A DNA stretch of 6,307 nt from Lachnospiraceae bacterium UBA3645 (GTDB taxonomy: Bacteria; Bacillota; Clostridia; Lachnospirales; Lachnospiraceae), in assembly GCA_002373555.1 (NCBI GenBank), contig DFKM01000191.1, positions 1 through 6,307 on the forward strand. Reading direction: 5' to 3'. Under the pieces are notes generated by a model. The model ran no database searches. It had not been told where the DNA came from and saw nothing but the letters and a program-made list of their open reading frames with translations. This document shows, one piece after another, positions 1 through 4,727 of the stretch. The first letter of the stretch is position 1, and every line of letters starts with the position of its first letter. The translations under genes were made by a program, and so were the position numbers.

Positions 1-859
1 GCAGCATGGAAATAAACGCCGGGCAGCAGGAAGTCGTCATCTTGCGTCCTTCCTTCTTGGCTTCGATCCACTCCCTGGCTTCATAGGCAGCGGTCATATC
101 GCCGCCGAGACCGACCTCGACCATATCCGCAAAGCCGACTTTCTTCAAAGCCGCCTTCACGGAAGCCATGCCGATCCCCTTGCCGAACTGCCCTTCCGTT
201 GCGGGGGCGCACATCGCGACCACACGTTTGCCGGCCCGGATGGCTTTGATAATCTCTACGGAAAATGTTTTGGAAGCGATCGCACCGAAGGGGCAGCTGT
301 GGACGCAGTGTCCGCAGTGCACACATTTCACTTCATCGATCTTGCAGAAACCGTATTCATCATACGTGATCGCGCCCACCGGACATGCTTTCTTGCAGGG
401 ACGCTCCGTATGGATGATCGCTTCAAACGCACAGGCTTTCGCACACTGGCCGCAGGACTTGCATTTGTTCGGATCGATGCGCATTCTGCGTTCGCCGGGC
501 GCGATCGCATCGAATTTACAGGCGGAAAGACAGGGTCTGCCCAGGCAGAACCGGCAGCTGTCCGTGACCATATATTCCTGGATCGAACAGTCATCACAGG
601 CAGCCGGGATCACCGCAACAACGTTCTTCGTCGGGTTTGCCGCATCCGGGCTCAGGCCCATTGCCATGCGGATGCGCCCGCGGACGATCTCCCTTTCCTT
701 ATAGACGCAGCAGCGGTACTGCGGCTTCGGACCGGGGCTGACTGCCGCCACGATCTTCTCGCAGTTGTCCGGCGTGATCTCATCCTCCCAGGCGAGACGG
801 TTCACTTCGCGGAGGATAAAATGTCTGAGATCCATGATTCCTTTATCATTCGACTGCAT
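1..859 (-). CDS. Monomeric [FeFe] hydrogenase, group B type (partial, C-terminus missing)
   Basis: Iron-only hydrogenase, expected to interconvert protons plus reduced ferredoxin with H2 in the cytoplasm. The visible 286 residues start at an ATG (859-857) with AAGGA 8 nt upstream (868-872). Cysteines: C88-x2-C91; C102-x2-C105-x4-C110-x3-C114; C133-x2-C136-x2-C139-x3-C143; C155-x3-C159; C179-x2-C182-x2-C185-x3-C189 followed by Pro, the ferredoxin-like pattern for several [4Fe-4S] clusters. From about residue 211 the H-cluster domain begins (MCAPA at 216-220), and TSCCPAF at 276-282 matches the first H-cluster signature TSCCPxx. By family knowledge C279 is the cluster ligand and C278 the proton-relay cysteine. 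AF after TSCCP, rather than GW, and the cysteine layout fit group B. The rest of the H-cluster domain lies off the left edge. Reductive H2 evolution is the likely role, but group B enzymes are poorly characterised. Confidence 0.9.
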   Translation of the reverse strand, partial: MQSNDKGIMDLRHFILREVNRLAWEDEITPDNCEKIVAAVSPGPKPQYRCCVYKEREIVRGRIRMAMGLSPDAANPTKNVVAVIPAACDDCSIQEYMVTDSCRFCLGRPCLSACKFDAIAPGERRMRIDPNKCKSCGQCAKACAFEAIIHTERPCKKACPVGAITYDEYGFCKIDEVKCVHCGHCVHSCPFGAIASKTFSVEIIKAIRAGKRVVAMCAPATEGQFGKGIGMASVKAALKKVGFADMVEVGLGGDMTAAYEAREWIEAKKEGRKMTTSCCPAFISML

Positions 860-889
860 AATGTAATTCCTTTCATCACTCAGTAATAA

Positions 890-928
890 ACCGGTGCAGA
901 CGAATGTTCTCGGTTCATCTGCACCGGT
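890..928 (-). promoter_or_regulatory. Leader hairpin upstream of the hydrogenase gene
   Basis: ACCGGTGCAGA (890-900) and TCTGCACCGGT (918-928) are perfect 11-bp inverted repeats around a 17-nt loop. Past one C/A mismatch, 902-904 can also pair with 914-916. In the hydrogenase direction the dyad starts a few nt after the predicted transcription start (about 935) and ends about 30 nt before the ATG. It is followed by TTTATTA, which is too weak to call a terminator. It could stabilise the mRNA, act as an attenuator or be a protein operator near +1. It does not match the Rex consensus TTGTGAA(N4)TTCACAA. Confidence 0.55.
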
Positions 929-941
929 GTGTCTTCATGTA

Positions 942-970
942 ATCTTATCATATAATAGGGAATCTGTCAT
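942..970 (-). promoter_or_regulatory. Predicted sigma-A promoter for the hydrogenase gene
   Basis: On the minus strand, ATGACA (970-965, 5 of 6 to TTGACA) is followed by a 17-nt spacer and TAAGAT (947-942, 4 of 6 to TATAAT). Transcription would start near 935, giving a leader of about 75 nt. An overlapping AT-rich stretch (TATTATATGATA) offers alternative -10 hexamers with poorer -35 partners. Confidence 0.5.
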
Positions 971-1108
971 GGAAGAATTGGGGTTGAACGCTACTTTTTG
1001 CGGCCGGTGTCTATTGGTACGTTTGAAATGAGCTCCGCCGGTCTGTAAACGATCGTTTCCTTGATCGATATATTTCTTCCGTTCTTACGGACATGTTCAA
1101 AAATCTGG
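971..1108. other. Intergenic stretch with no supported feature
   Basis: No credible open frame with a ribosome binding site was found on either strand. Only small symmetries are visible, such as AACGATCGTT near 1048-1057 and a 5-bp hairpin TCCGT/ACGGA with a TCTT loop at 1078-1091. They are too short to interpret. Confidence 0.4.
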
Positions 1109-1260
1109 CTGTTTTTAAAAAATTACACCCATGATTGGCAGAACTTTATTGCCAATATTTATGATTGCTTCTTTCGCGATGACATTTTATGTCCTCACGC
1201 CAGATAATCATAATATTGTGCAACAAAGAACTGCCAAAAATGGGTGTTGTTTTTACAAAG
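1109..1260. repeat. Long imperfect palindrome, MITE-like or bidirectional terminator-like
   Basis: The left arm 1125-1166 and the reverse complement of the right arm 1207-1247 align over about 42 positions with 35 identities. The matching blocks are ACACCCAT, TTGGCAG, CTTT, TTGC, AATATT and ATGATT. The centre holds a further GACAT-TTT-ATGTC hairpin (1181-1193), so the whole stretch is symmetric about 1186-1187. An A6 run (1117-1122) lies just outside the left arm and a T5 run (1250-1254) outside the right arm, giving a T-tract after the hairpin in both directions. TGTTTTTA occurs at 1110-1117 and 1248-1255. The second copy abuts the right arm, but the first is 7 nt from the left arm, so it is only a weak target-duplication candidate. 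There is no transposase. It sits past the 3' end of the exporter genes and may terminate them. Confidence 0.7.
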
Positions 1261-1272
1261 GCATCATTATAT

Positions 1273-1285
1273 GAACAAGTTGTTC
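1273..1285. repeat. Short perfect dyad GAACAA-G-TTGTTC
   Basis: Six-base perfect inverted repeat around one G. It could be an operator half-site pair, but there is no gene start nearby. It lies in the 3' region of the minus-strand exporter operon, so it is more likely incidental or part of the adjacent 3' hairpin region. Confidence 0.25.
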
Positions 1286-1356
1286 CGGCAGCAGCCGCAG
1301 TGCCTTAAAGCCATCTTATTAAAATGCCTGTTCGTTGAACTGCCGCGGCACCGGAA
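1283..1356 (-). terminator. Imperfect GC-rich hairpin downstream of the exporter operon
   Basis: TTCCGG...GCCGC...AGT (1283-1301 on the plus strand) is complementary to ACT...GCGGC-type blocks at 1339-1356 ending in CCGGAA, giving about 14 bp with two internal loops around a loop of about 37 nt. It begins 14 nt after the stop codon of the second exporter gene. No T-run follows directly, so if it acts in termination it is not a classic intrinsic terminator. The palindrome at 1109-1260 is the better candidate. Confidence 0.25.
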
Positions 1357-1369
1357 AAGCATCTCTTCC

Positions 1370-1804
1370 TCAGAACGGCTCCTTCACCAGATTTCGGACC
1401 ACCATCGGTACGATCATACAGCCGAGCGCGATGCCGGCCAGACCTTCCGCCAGCAGCACCAGCTTTTCGTTGATCATGGCAAGATCCGTCTGAATGATCG
1501 CCATGATCAGTTCATAGAGAACATCTCCGGGGATCAGCAGCACAAGTGCCGGGTACAGATATTTTGCGATCGATGCATTTCTCTGCCGTCCGATGATCTC
1601 CGCAAATACCGTTGCGACAACAGCGGCGATCAGTGTATACACGAAACGGTTCGGGAAGGCCGGTTCGCAGATCAGAAGAACGATCCTGGTAACGATACCG
1701 CCGAGCCCTGCCAGATACAGTTCCTGCGGGCGGATCCCGAAGCAGATGCCGAACCCGCAGGCGCAGGTAAAGGAAAACAATAATGCAAGAAGGATATCGA
1801 CCAT
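1370..1804 (-). CDS. ThrE/YjjB-type membrane subunit, small (C-terminal) half of a threonine/serine exporter family transporter
   Basis: A 144-residue integral membrane protein with about five hydrophobic segments (roughly 3-24, 29-47, 54-72, 83-102 and 116-138) and the segment YPALVLLIPGD at 84-94, typical of the ThrE_2/YjjB family. It is expected to form one transporter with the larger protein encoded just upstream. Family members have been linked to threonine/serine export (ThrE of Corynebacterium) or succinate export (YjjPB of Escherichia coli), and the substrate cannot be read from sequence. The start is ATG at 1804, overlapping the upstream stop as TGATG. A GTG one codon earlier (1807) is an alternative. 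GGAGG at 1814-1818 lies 9 nt from the ATG and 6 nt from the GTG. The length is normal for the split form of the family. Confidence 0.85.
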   Translation of the reverse strand: MVDILLALLFSFTCACGFGICFGIRPQELYLAGLGGIVTRIVLLICEPAFPNRFVYTLIAAVVATVFAEIIGRQRNASIAKYLYPALVLLIPGDVLYELIMAIIQTDLAMINEKLVLLAEGLAGIALGCMIVPMVVRNLVKEPF

Positions 1805-2577
1805 CACAGAACACCTCCGAACAGCAACATGGAAAGATAGAAACCGCAGGCTACAGCGAATGTCTCCAGGAACGCCGTCATGAACAGCAGGCCGCCCGAA
1901 AGCACTTTTCCGTTCAGCAGTTCACGGCAGGCATTGATAAGCGGGACACCGGGGATCAGACCGATACAGGTGATGACCATCAGCAGATAGGGATTCTCAT
2001 GGAACCCCAGCCGGAACGCCGCCATGATCAGCGATCCCGCAAGGAAGGAACCCAGCCCGCACAGAAAGAAGCGGTTCATCGGGAAGATCTCGTCCATATA
2101 CATCTGCACGCTCATGGCAATAATGATGCCGCAGGCTACCAGCACGCCGCCGATCAGTCCGCCGCCGATAAAGTAATTCAGCGACAGCAGCGCGATGGTC
2201 ATGCCGAGAATGATCATATGTCTGGGATAGGCCGGCTTGTTCGGGACCAGGCTGAGAAGTCCGGGAAGCTCCTCCGGGGCCGGCTTGTTTTTCCGCACGC
2301 CGCGCACCATCTGATTCAGCTTTGTCAGCTGCTCCATGTTCGGATGGATCTCGCCGGGCGTACGATGGCACATGACGGTCTCCCCGTCCGCCGTCCGCGC
2401 GGAAATTATGATCGTATGCGGAAGGATGAACATATTGGCATCTTTTACCTCATAGGTCTTAAAGACCTGTTTCATGATCTCGTCAACACGCCAGATCTCT
2501 CCGCCGCAGACCAGGACGCGCTCGCCGACTTCAGAAGCGAAATCCAGGATGTATGTCAGTTCTGTCTTGTTCTGCAT
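1804..2577 (-). CDS. ThrE/YjjP-type exporter subunit, large (N-terminal) half
   Basis: A 257-residue protein of the threonine/serine exporter (DUF1212/YjjP) family. Residues 1-115 form the soluble N-terminal domain with the family signature CGGEIWRVDEIMKQVFKTY (24-42) and FILPHTIIISA (50-60). About five membrane segments follow (119-138, 140-160, 168-188, 197-215, 226-252), including LIPGVPLINACRELL at 207-221. The start is set at 2577 because AGGAG (2586-2590) lies 8 nt upstream. The frame stays open to 2628, but that would place the start upstream of the predicted transcription start. It is the first gene of a two-gene operon and shares one base with the next gene (TGATG), which suggests translational coupling and equal expression of the two halves. 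The length matches YjjP. The substrate is unknown; amino acids or dicarboxylates are the family precedents. Confidence 0.88.
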   Translation of the reverse strand: MQNKTELTYILDFASEVGERVLVCGGEIWRVDEIMKQVFKTYEVKDANMFILPHTIIISARTADGETVMCHRTPGEIHPNMEQLTKLNQMVRGVRKNKPAPEELPGLLSLVPNKPAYPRHMIILGMTIALLSLNYFIGGGLIGGVLVACGIIIAMSVQMYMDEIFPMNRFFLCGLGSFLAGSLIMAAFRLGFHENPYLLMVITCIGLIPGVPLINACRELLNGKVLSGGLLFMTAFLETFAVACGFYLSMLLFGGVL

Positions 2578-2609
2578 ATATATTTCTCCTGTATGAATAA
2601 AGTATCGTA

Positions 2610-2638
2610 ATGATAGCAAGCTTTTCATTCAGAATCAA
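2610..2638 (-). promoter_or_regulatory. Predicted sigma-A promoter for the exporter operon
   Basis: On the minus strand, TTGATT (2638-2633) is separated by exactly 17 nt from TATCAT (2615-2610), which matches the -10 consensus at 5 of 6 positions. The start would be near 2603, leaving a leader of about 25 nt that carries only the AGGAG site. This supports translation starting at 2577. Confidence 0.6.
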
Positions 2639-2673
2639 TATAATATCTTACCAAATTCAGGATTTGTTATACA
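2639..2673 (+). promoter_or_regulatory. Possible promoter elements for the GH13 gene
   Basis: A perfect TATAAT sits at 2639-2644, directly abutting the divergent exporter -35 hexamer, but no good -35 lies 16-18 nt upstream. A second candidate is an extended -10, TG-T-TATACA (2665-2673). Either would give a leader of about 170-200 nt before the GH13 start. If both divergent promoters are real, polymerases would compete for the same DNA. Confidence 0.3.
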
Positions 2674-2760
2674 GACGTCAAATGACTGATATACGCAGAT
2701 CATCTTTGTCCAGGGGCAGCATCTCTTCTTGCTCCTGCGTCATCCGCAGCAGCGCCGAAA

Positions 2761-2810
2761 CGGATCCGGTGATCCGGATCCGGATGCTTGCATTCCCCCT
2801 CCGGATGCGG
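2761..2810. repeat. ATCCGG/CCGGAT repeat cluster in the GH13 upstream region
   Basis: ATCCGG occurs at 2764-2769, 2772-2777 and 2778-2783, and CCGGAT recurs at 2801-2806. ATCCGGATCCGGAT (2772-2785) is a perfect palindrome. It lies 30-80 nt before the GH13 ribosome binding site and could fold into mutually exclusive small hairpins in the leader, or be a simple local duplication. Confidence 0.35.
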
Positions 2811-2849
2811 TATTTTATGAATATCATGAAACATTTCAGGAGGAAAAAC

Positions 2850-4391
2850 ATGTCCGCAAAGTGGCTTCACAACGCAGTTTTTTATGAAATCTATCCGCAG
2901 TCTTTTAACGATACCAACGGAGACGGGATCGGCGATATCAACGGAATCACGGAAAAGCTGGATTACATCCGGGGACTCGGATGCAATGCCATCTGGATCA
3001 ATCCCTGCTTTGATTCTCCTTTTAAGGATGCCGGCTATGACGTCCGGGATTTCAAAAAAGTCGCGGAACGATACGGCACGAACGAGGATCTGTACCGGCT
3101 GTTTGCTGCCGCCCATGAAAAAGGAATGCATATCGTACTCGATCTGGTCGCCGGACACACGTCCGAAGAGCATGAATGGTTCCGGCAGAGCCAGCGGGAT
3201 AAGAATAATGAATTCACCGACCGCTATATCTGGACCAATTTCTGCTTCGAACCAGCCGACGGTCTGAATTATGTGGCCGGCGAAAGCGATCGTTCTGCTG
3301 CCTACGTACTCAACTTCTTCAAGTGTCAGCCTGCCCTGAATTACGGTTTCTACAAGGTGACCCGTCCCTGGCAGAAGCCGATGGAGCATCCGGCAGCCAT
3401 CGCGACCAGAGAAGCGCTCAAGGACATCATGCGTTTCTGGCTCAGCCACGGCTGCGACGGATTCCGTGTCGACATGGCGGCTTCGCTTGTCAAAAATGAT
3501 GACGAACAGAAGACCGGTACAAGCGCCGTCTGGGCCGATATCCGCCGGATGCTGGAGCTCGAATTTCCGGATGCCGCAATGATCTCCGAATGGAGCAACC
3601 CGCCGCAGGCGCTGCGGGCCGGATTTGATATGGACTTCTTCCTCAACAACCGAGGCAACGGCTACTCCACCCTGCTGCGTGATTACGAAAACCAGGACGG
3701 GGAAGACCACAGTTTCTTTAAGAAGGATGCCGGCGGAAATATCAACCGCTTCCTCGACACCTATCTTCGCTGGTATCAGGATACAAAGGGGTTCGGCTAC
3801 ATTTCCCTGATCTCCTGCAACCACGATACCAGACGGCCCGCTTATACGCTTACAACGGAGGAACTGAAGCTTGCCTATGCCTTCCTCTTCACCATGCCCG
3901 GCGTACCGTTCCTGTATTACGGCGACGAGATCGGCATGAAGTATCAGGAACTCCCGACCAAGGAAGGCGGCTATTTCCGGACCGGTTCCAGGACGCCGAT
4001 GCAGTGGAACGCCGGAAAGAACCGGGGATTCTCCGATGGCCGTCCCGAGGATCTGTATCTGCCCGTGGATGAAACGCCGGAAGCGCCTACTGTCGAATCA
4101 CAGGAACATGATCCCGCCTCCCTCCTCAATACTGTCAGAGCCATTCTCGCGCTGCGTCACAGCGAGGAGGATCTGCAGGCCGATGCGGAACTGACCGTGA
4201 TCTGCAGCGAACCGGACAGACCGTTCGTTTACAGCCGCGGCAGTCTGATCCTGGCGGTCAATCCGGACAGCTGCCCGAAGCAGCTGCAGAGAGATTTCGG
4301 AGAACGCAAACCACTGTTCACGCTCGGCGAAGGTACTTACGAAAACGGATGCCTTACCCTGCACGGACAGTCCTTTATCGTCCTGCAGTAA
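2850..4391 (+). CDS. GH13 (alpha-amylase family) glycosidase, cytoplasmic, oligo-1,6-glucosidase/trehalose-synthase-like
   Basis: A 513-residue retaining alpha-glucan-active enzyme. The (beta/alpha)8 barrel starts almost at the N-terminus (NAVFYEIYPQSF, 8-19) and there is no signal peptide, so it acts on intracellular alpha-glucosides. DTNGDGIGD (21-29) is the metal-binding-type loop. Conserved regions: I, DLVAGH 98-103; V, QPALN 160-164; II, GFRVD 204-208 (nucleophile D208); III, ISEW 245-248 (acid/base E247); IV, SCNHD 322-326 (stabiliser D326). RTPMQW at 381-386 is typical of exo-acting relatives. A C-terminal beta domain follows from about 440. Region I has Gly102 where Asn is usual, and region V has Ala where the oligo-1,6-glucosidase group has Asp (QPDLN). 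The start has AGGAGG (2838-2843) 6 nt upstream; the open frame reaching back to 2610 lacks family similarity. Exact substrate (isomaltose-type, malto-oligosaccharide or trehalose) is undecided. Lies 336 nt upstream of glgB on the same strand. Confidence 0.92.
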   Translation: MSAKWLHNAVFYEIYPQSFNDTNGDGIGDINGITEKLDYIRGLGCNAIWINPCFDSPFKDAGYDVRDFKKVAERYGTNEDLYRLFAAAHEKGMHIVLDLVAGHTSEEHEWFRQSQRDKNNEFTDRYIWTNFCFEPADGLNYVAGESDRSAAYVLNFFKCQPALNYGFYKVTRPWQKPMEHPAAIATREALKDIMRFWLSHGCDGFRVDMAASLVKNDDEQKTGTSAVWADIRRMLELEFPDAAMISEWSNPPQALRAGFDMDFFLNNRGNGYSTLLRDYENQDGEDHSFFKKDAGGNINRFLDTYLRWYQDTKGFGYISLISCNHDTRRPAYTLTTEELKLAYAFLFTMPGVPFLYYGDEIGMKYQELPTKEGGYFRTGSRTPMQWNAGKNRGFSDGRPEDLYLPVDETPEAPTVESQEHDPASLLNTVRAILALRHSEEDLQADAELTVICSEPDRPFVYSRGSLILAVNPDSCPKQLQRDFGERKPLFTLGEGTYENGCLTLHGQSFIVLQ

Positions 4392-4449
4392 AAGACCTCC
4401 GTACCGTAATCATCTTCCGGAAATTGTATGACCGCCCGAACTTTTTTCC
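4392..4449 (+). other. Gap after the GH13 gene without a clear terminator
   Basis: It contains a T6 run (4442-4447) and the small palindrome TTCCGGAA (4415-4422), but no stable hairpin directly in front of the T-run. Some read-through from the GH13 gene into glgB is therefore possible. Confidence 0.35.
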
Positions 4450-4478
4450 TTGTGATGGAATGCATAATCTGGTATCAT
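4450..4478 (+). promoter_or_regulatory. Predicted sigma-A promoter driving the structured leader of glgB
   Basis: TTGTGA (4450-4455, 4 of 6) and TATCAT (4473-4478, 5 of 6) are separated by exactly 17 nt. Transcription would begin near 4485, only about 8 nt before the first strand of the 11-bp closing helix of the structured region. This placement argues that the structure functions as RNA. Confidence 0.55.
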
Positions 4479-4492
4479 GTACAGGATAGGAA

Positions 4493-4677
4493 TATGATTC
4501 ACCAGCCAAAAGTACAATTTGCGAAACCGTGCTTGCACGAGTGAAGAAAATTGTACTTGGGGCGCCCCTTCATGAGCAGGTAGTGGGGCAGGGGCCCCGC
4601 AAACTGTGAATGGAGGACGGATTGTGAGAGTTCGAAGAACGAAACAATCCGGGTGAATCATAAAACTTACTTTTGGC
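4493..4677 (+). ncRNA. Structured leader RNA candidate (four-helix junction) upstream of glgB
   Basis: All helices are read directly from complementarity. P1: TATGATTCACC (4493-4503) pairs perfectly with GGTGAATCATA (4652-4662), 11 bp. P2: AAGTACAATTT (4510-4520) pairs with AAATTGTACTT (4548-4558), 11 bp, capped by CGTG-CTTG-CACG (4528-4539) across a purine-rich internal loop. P3: GGGGCGCCCC (4559-4568) pairs with GGGGC (4585-4589) and GCCCC (4594-4598), leaving AGGG bulged. P4: CGGATTGT (4618-4625) pairs with ACAATCCG (4644-4651), capped by GTTC-GAA-GAAC (4630-4640). P4 ends exactly where P1 resumes, so they could stack coaxially. GCCAAAAGTA (4505-4514) can alternatively pair with TACTTTTGGC (4668-4677). 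I recognise no known riboswitch or ncRNA family. The alternative is a small non-autonomous mobile element. Confidence 0.55.
4624..4656 (+). other. Possible 10-codon upstream reading frame in the leader
   Basis: A GTG (4624-4626) lies 7 nt after GGAGG (4612-4616) and opens a frame for MRVRRTKQSG ending in TGA (4654-4656). Three of the ten codons are CGA or AGA. The frame lies inside helix P4, so ribosomes on it would disrupt the junction. This may be coincidence. Confidence 0.2.
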
Positions 4678-4702
4678 GACTACTTTGAAATATTATTACT
4701 AT
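4673..4702 (+). promoter_or_regulatory. Weak second promoter candidate just upstream of glgB
   Basis: TTGGCG (4673-4678) and TACTAT (4697-4702) are separated by 18 nt, each matching 4 of 6 consensus bases, in a very AT-rich stretch. A start near 4709 would give a leaderless-structure transcript carrying only the AGGAG site. Confidence 0.25.
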
Positions 4703-4727
4703 ACCATTTTGAACTACAGGAGTACTT

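Noticed and set aside
299..886. Long plus-strand open frames opposite the hydrogenase gene.
   Set aside because: They are antisense shadows of a clear cysteine-rich hydrogenase reading frame, with no ribosome binding sites or recognisable domains.
890..928. Rex-type redox operator in the hydrogenase leader.
   Set aside because: The dyad ACCGGTGCAGA...TCTGCACCGGT has a 17-nt spacer and lacks the TTGTGAA/TTCACAA half-sites.
1131..1274. A 47-codon plus-strand frame with a hydrophobic stretch (MIGRTLLPIFMIASFAMTFYV...).
   Set aside because: It lies exactly within the long palindrome, has no ribosome binding site before its ATG, and the DNA symmetry explains the sequence better than coding does.
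1244..2610. Long plus-strand frames opposite the two exporter genes.
   Set aside because: The minus strand carries family motifs, membrane segments, ribosome binding sites and a coupled TGATG junction. The plus-strand frames are low-complexity, rich in His, Gln and Arg, and lack family features.
2578..2628. N-terminal 17-codon extension of the larger exporter protein.
   Set aside because: It would start upstream of the predicted transcription start, and the ATG at 2577 has AGGAG 8 nt upstream and gives the normal family length.
2610..2849. N-terminal 80-codon extension of the GH13 open frame.
   Set aside because: The internal ATG at 2850 has AGGAGG at ideal spacing and starts directly before the barrel motif. 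The extension covers promoter-like and repeat sequence.
2700..3824. A 374-codon minus-strand frame opposite the GH13 gene.
   Set aside because: The plus strand encodes all GH13 conserved regions, and the antisense frame has no family resemblance.
4410..4661. An 83-codon minus-strand frame over the structured leader.
   Set aside because: The region is explained by extensive RNA-type base pairing. The frame has no ribosome binding site or recognisable domain.
4493..4662. Assignment of the structured leader to a known riboswitch (glmS, cyclic di-GMP, T-box, TPP, cobalamin, glycine).
   Set aside because: I do not see the hallmark conserved sequences of these families, such as the T-box AGGGTGGAACCGCG. 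An Rfam search is still needed to be certain.
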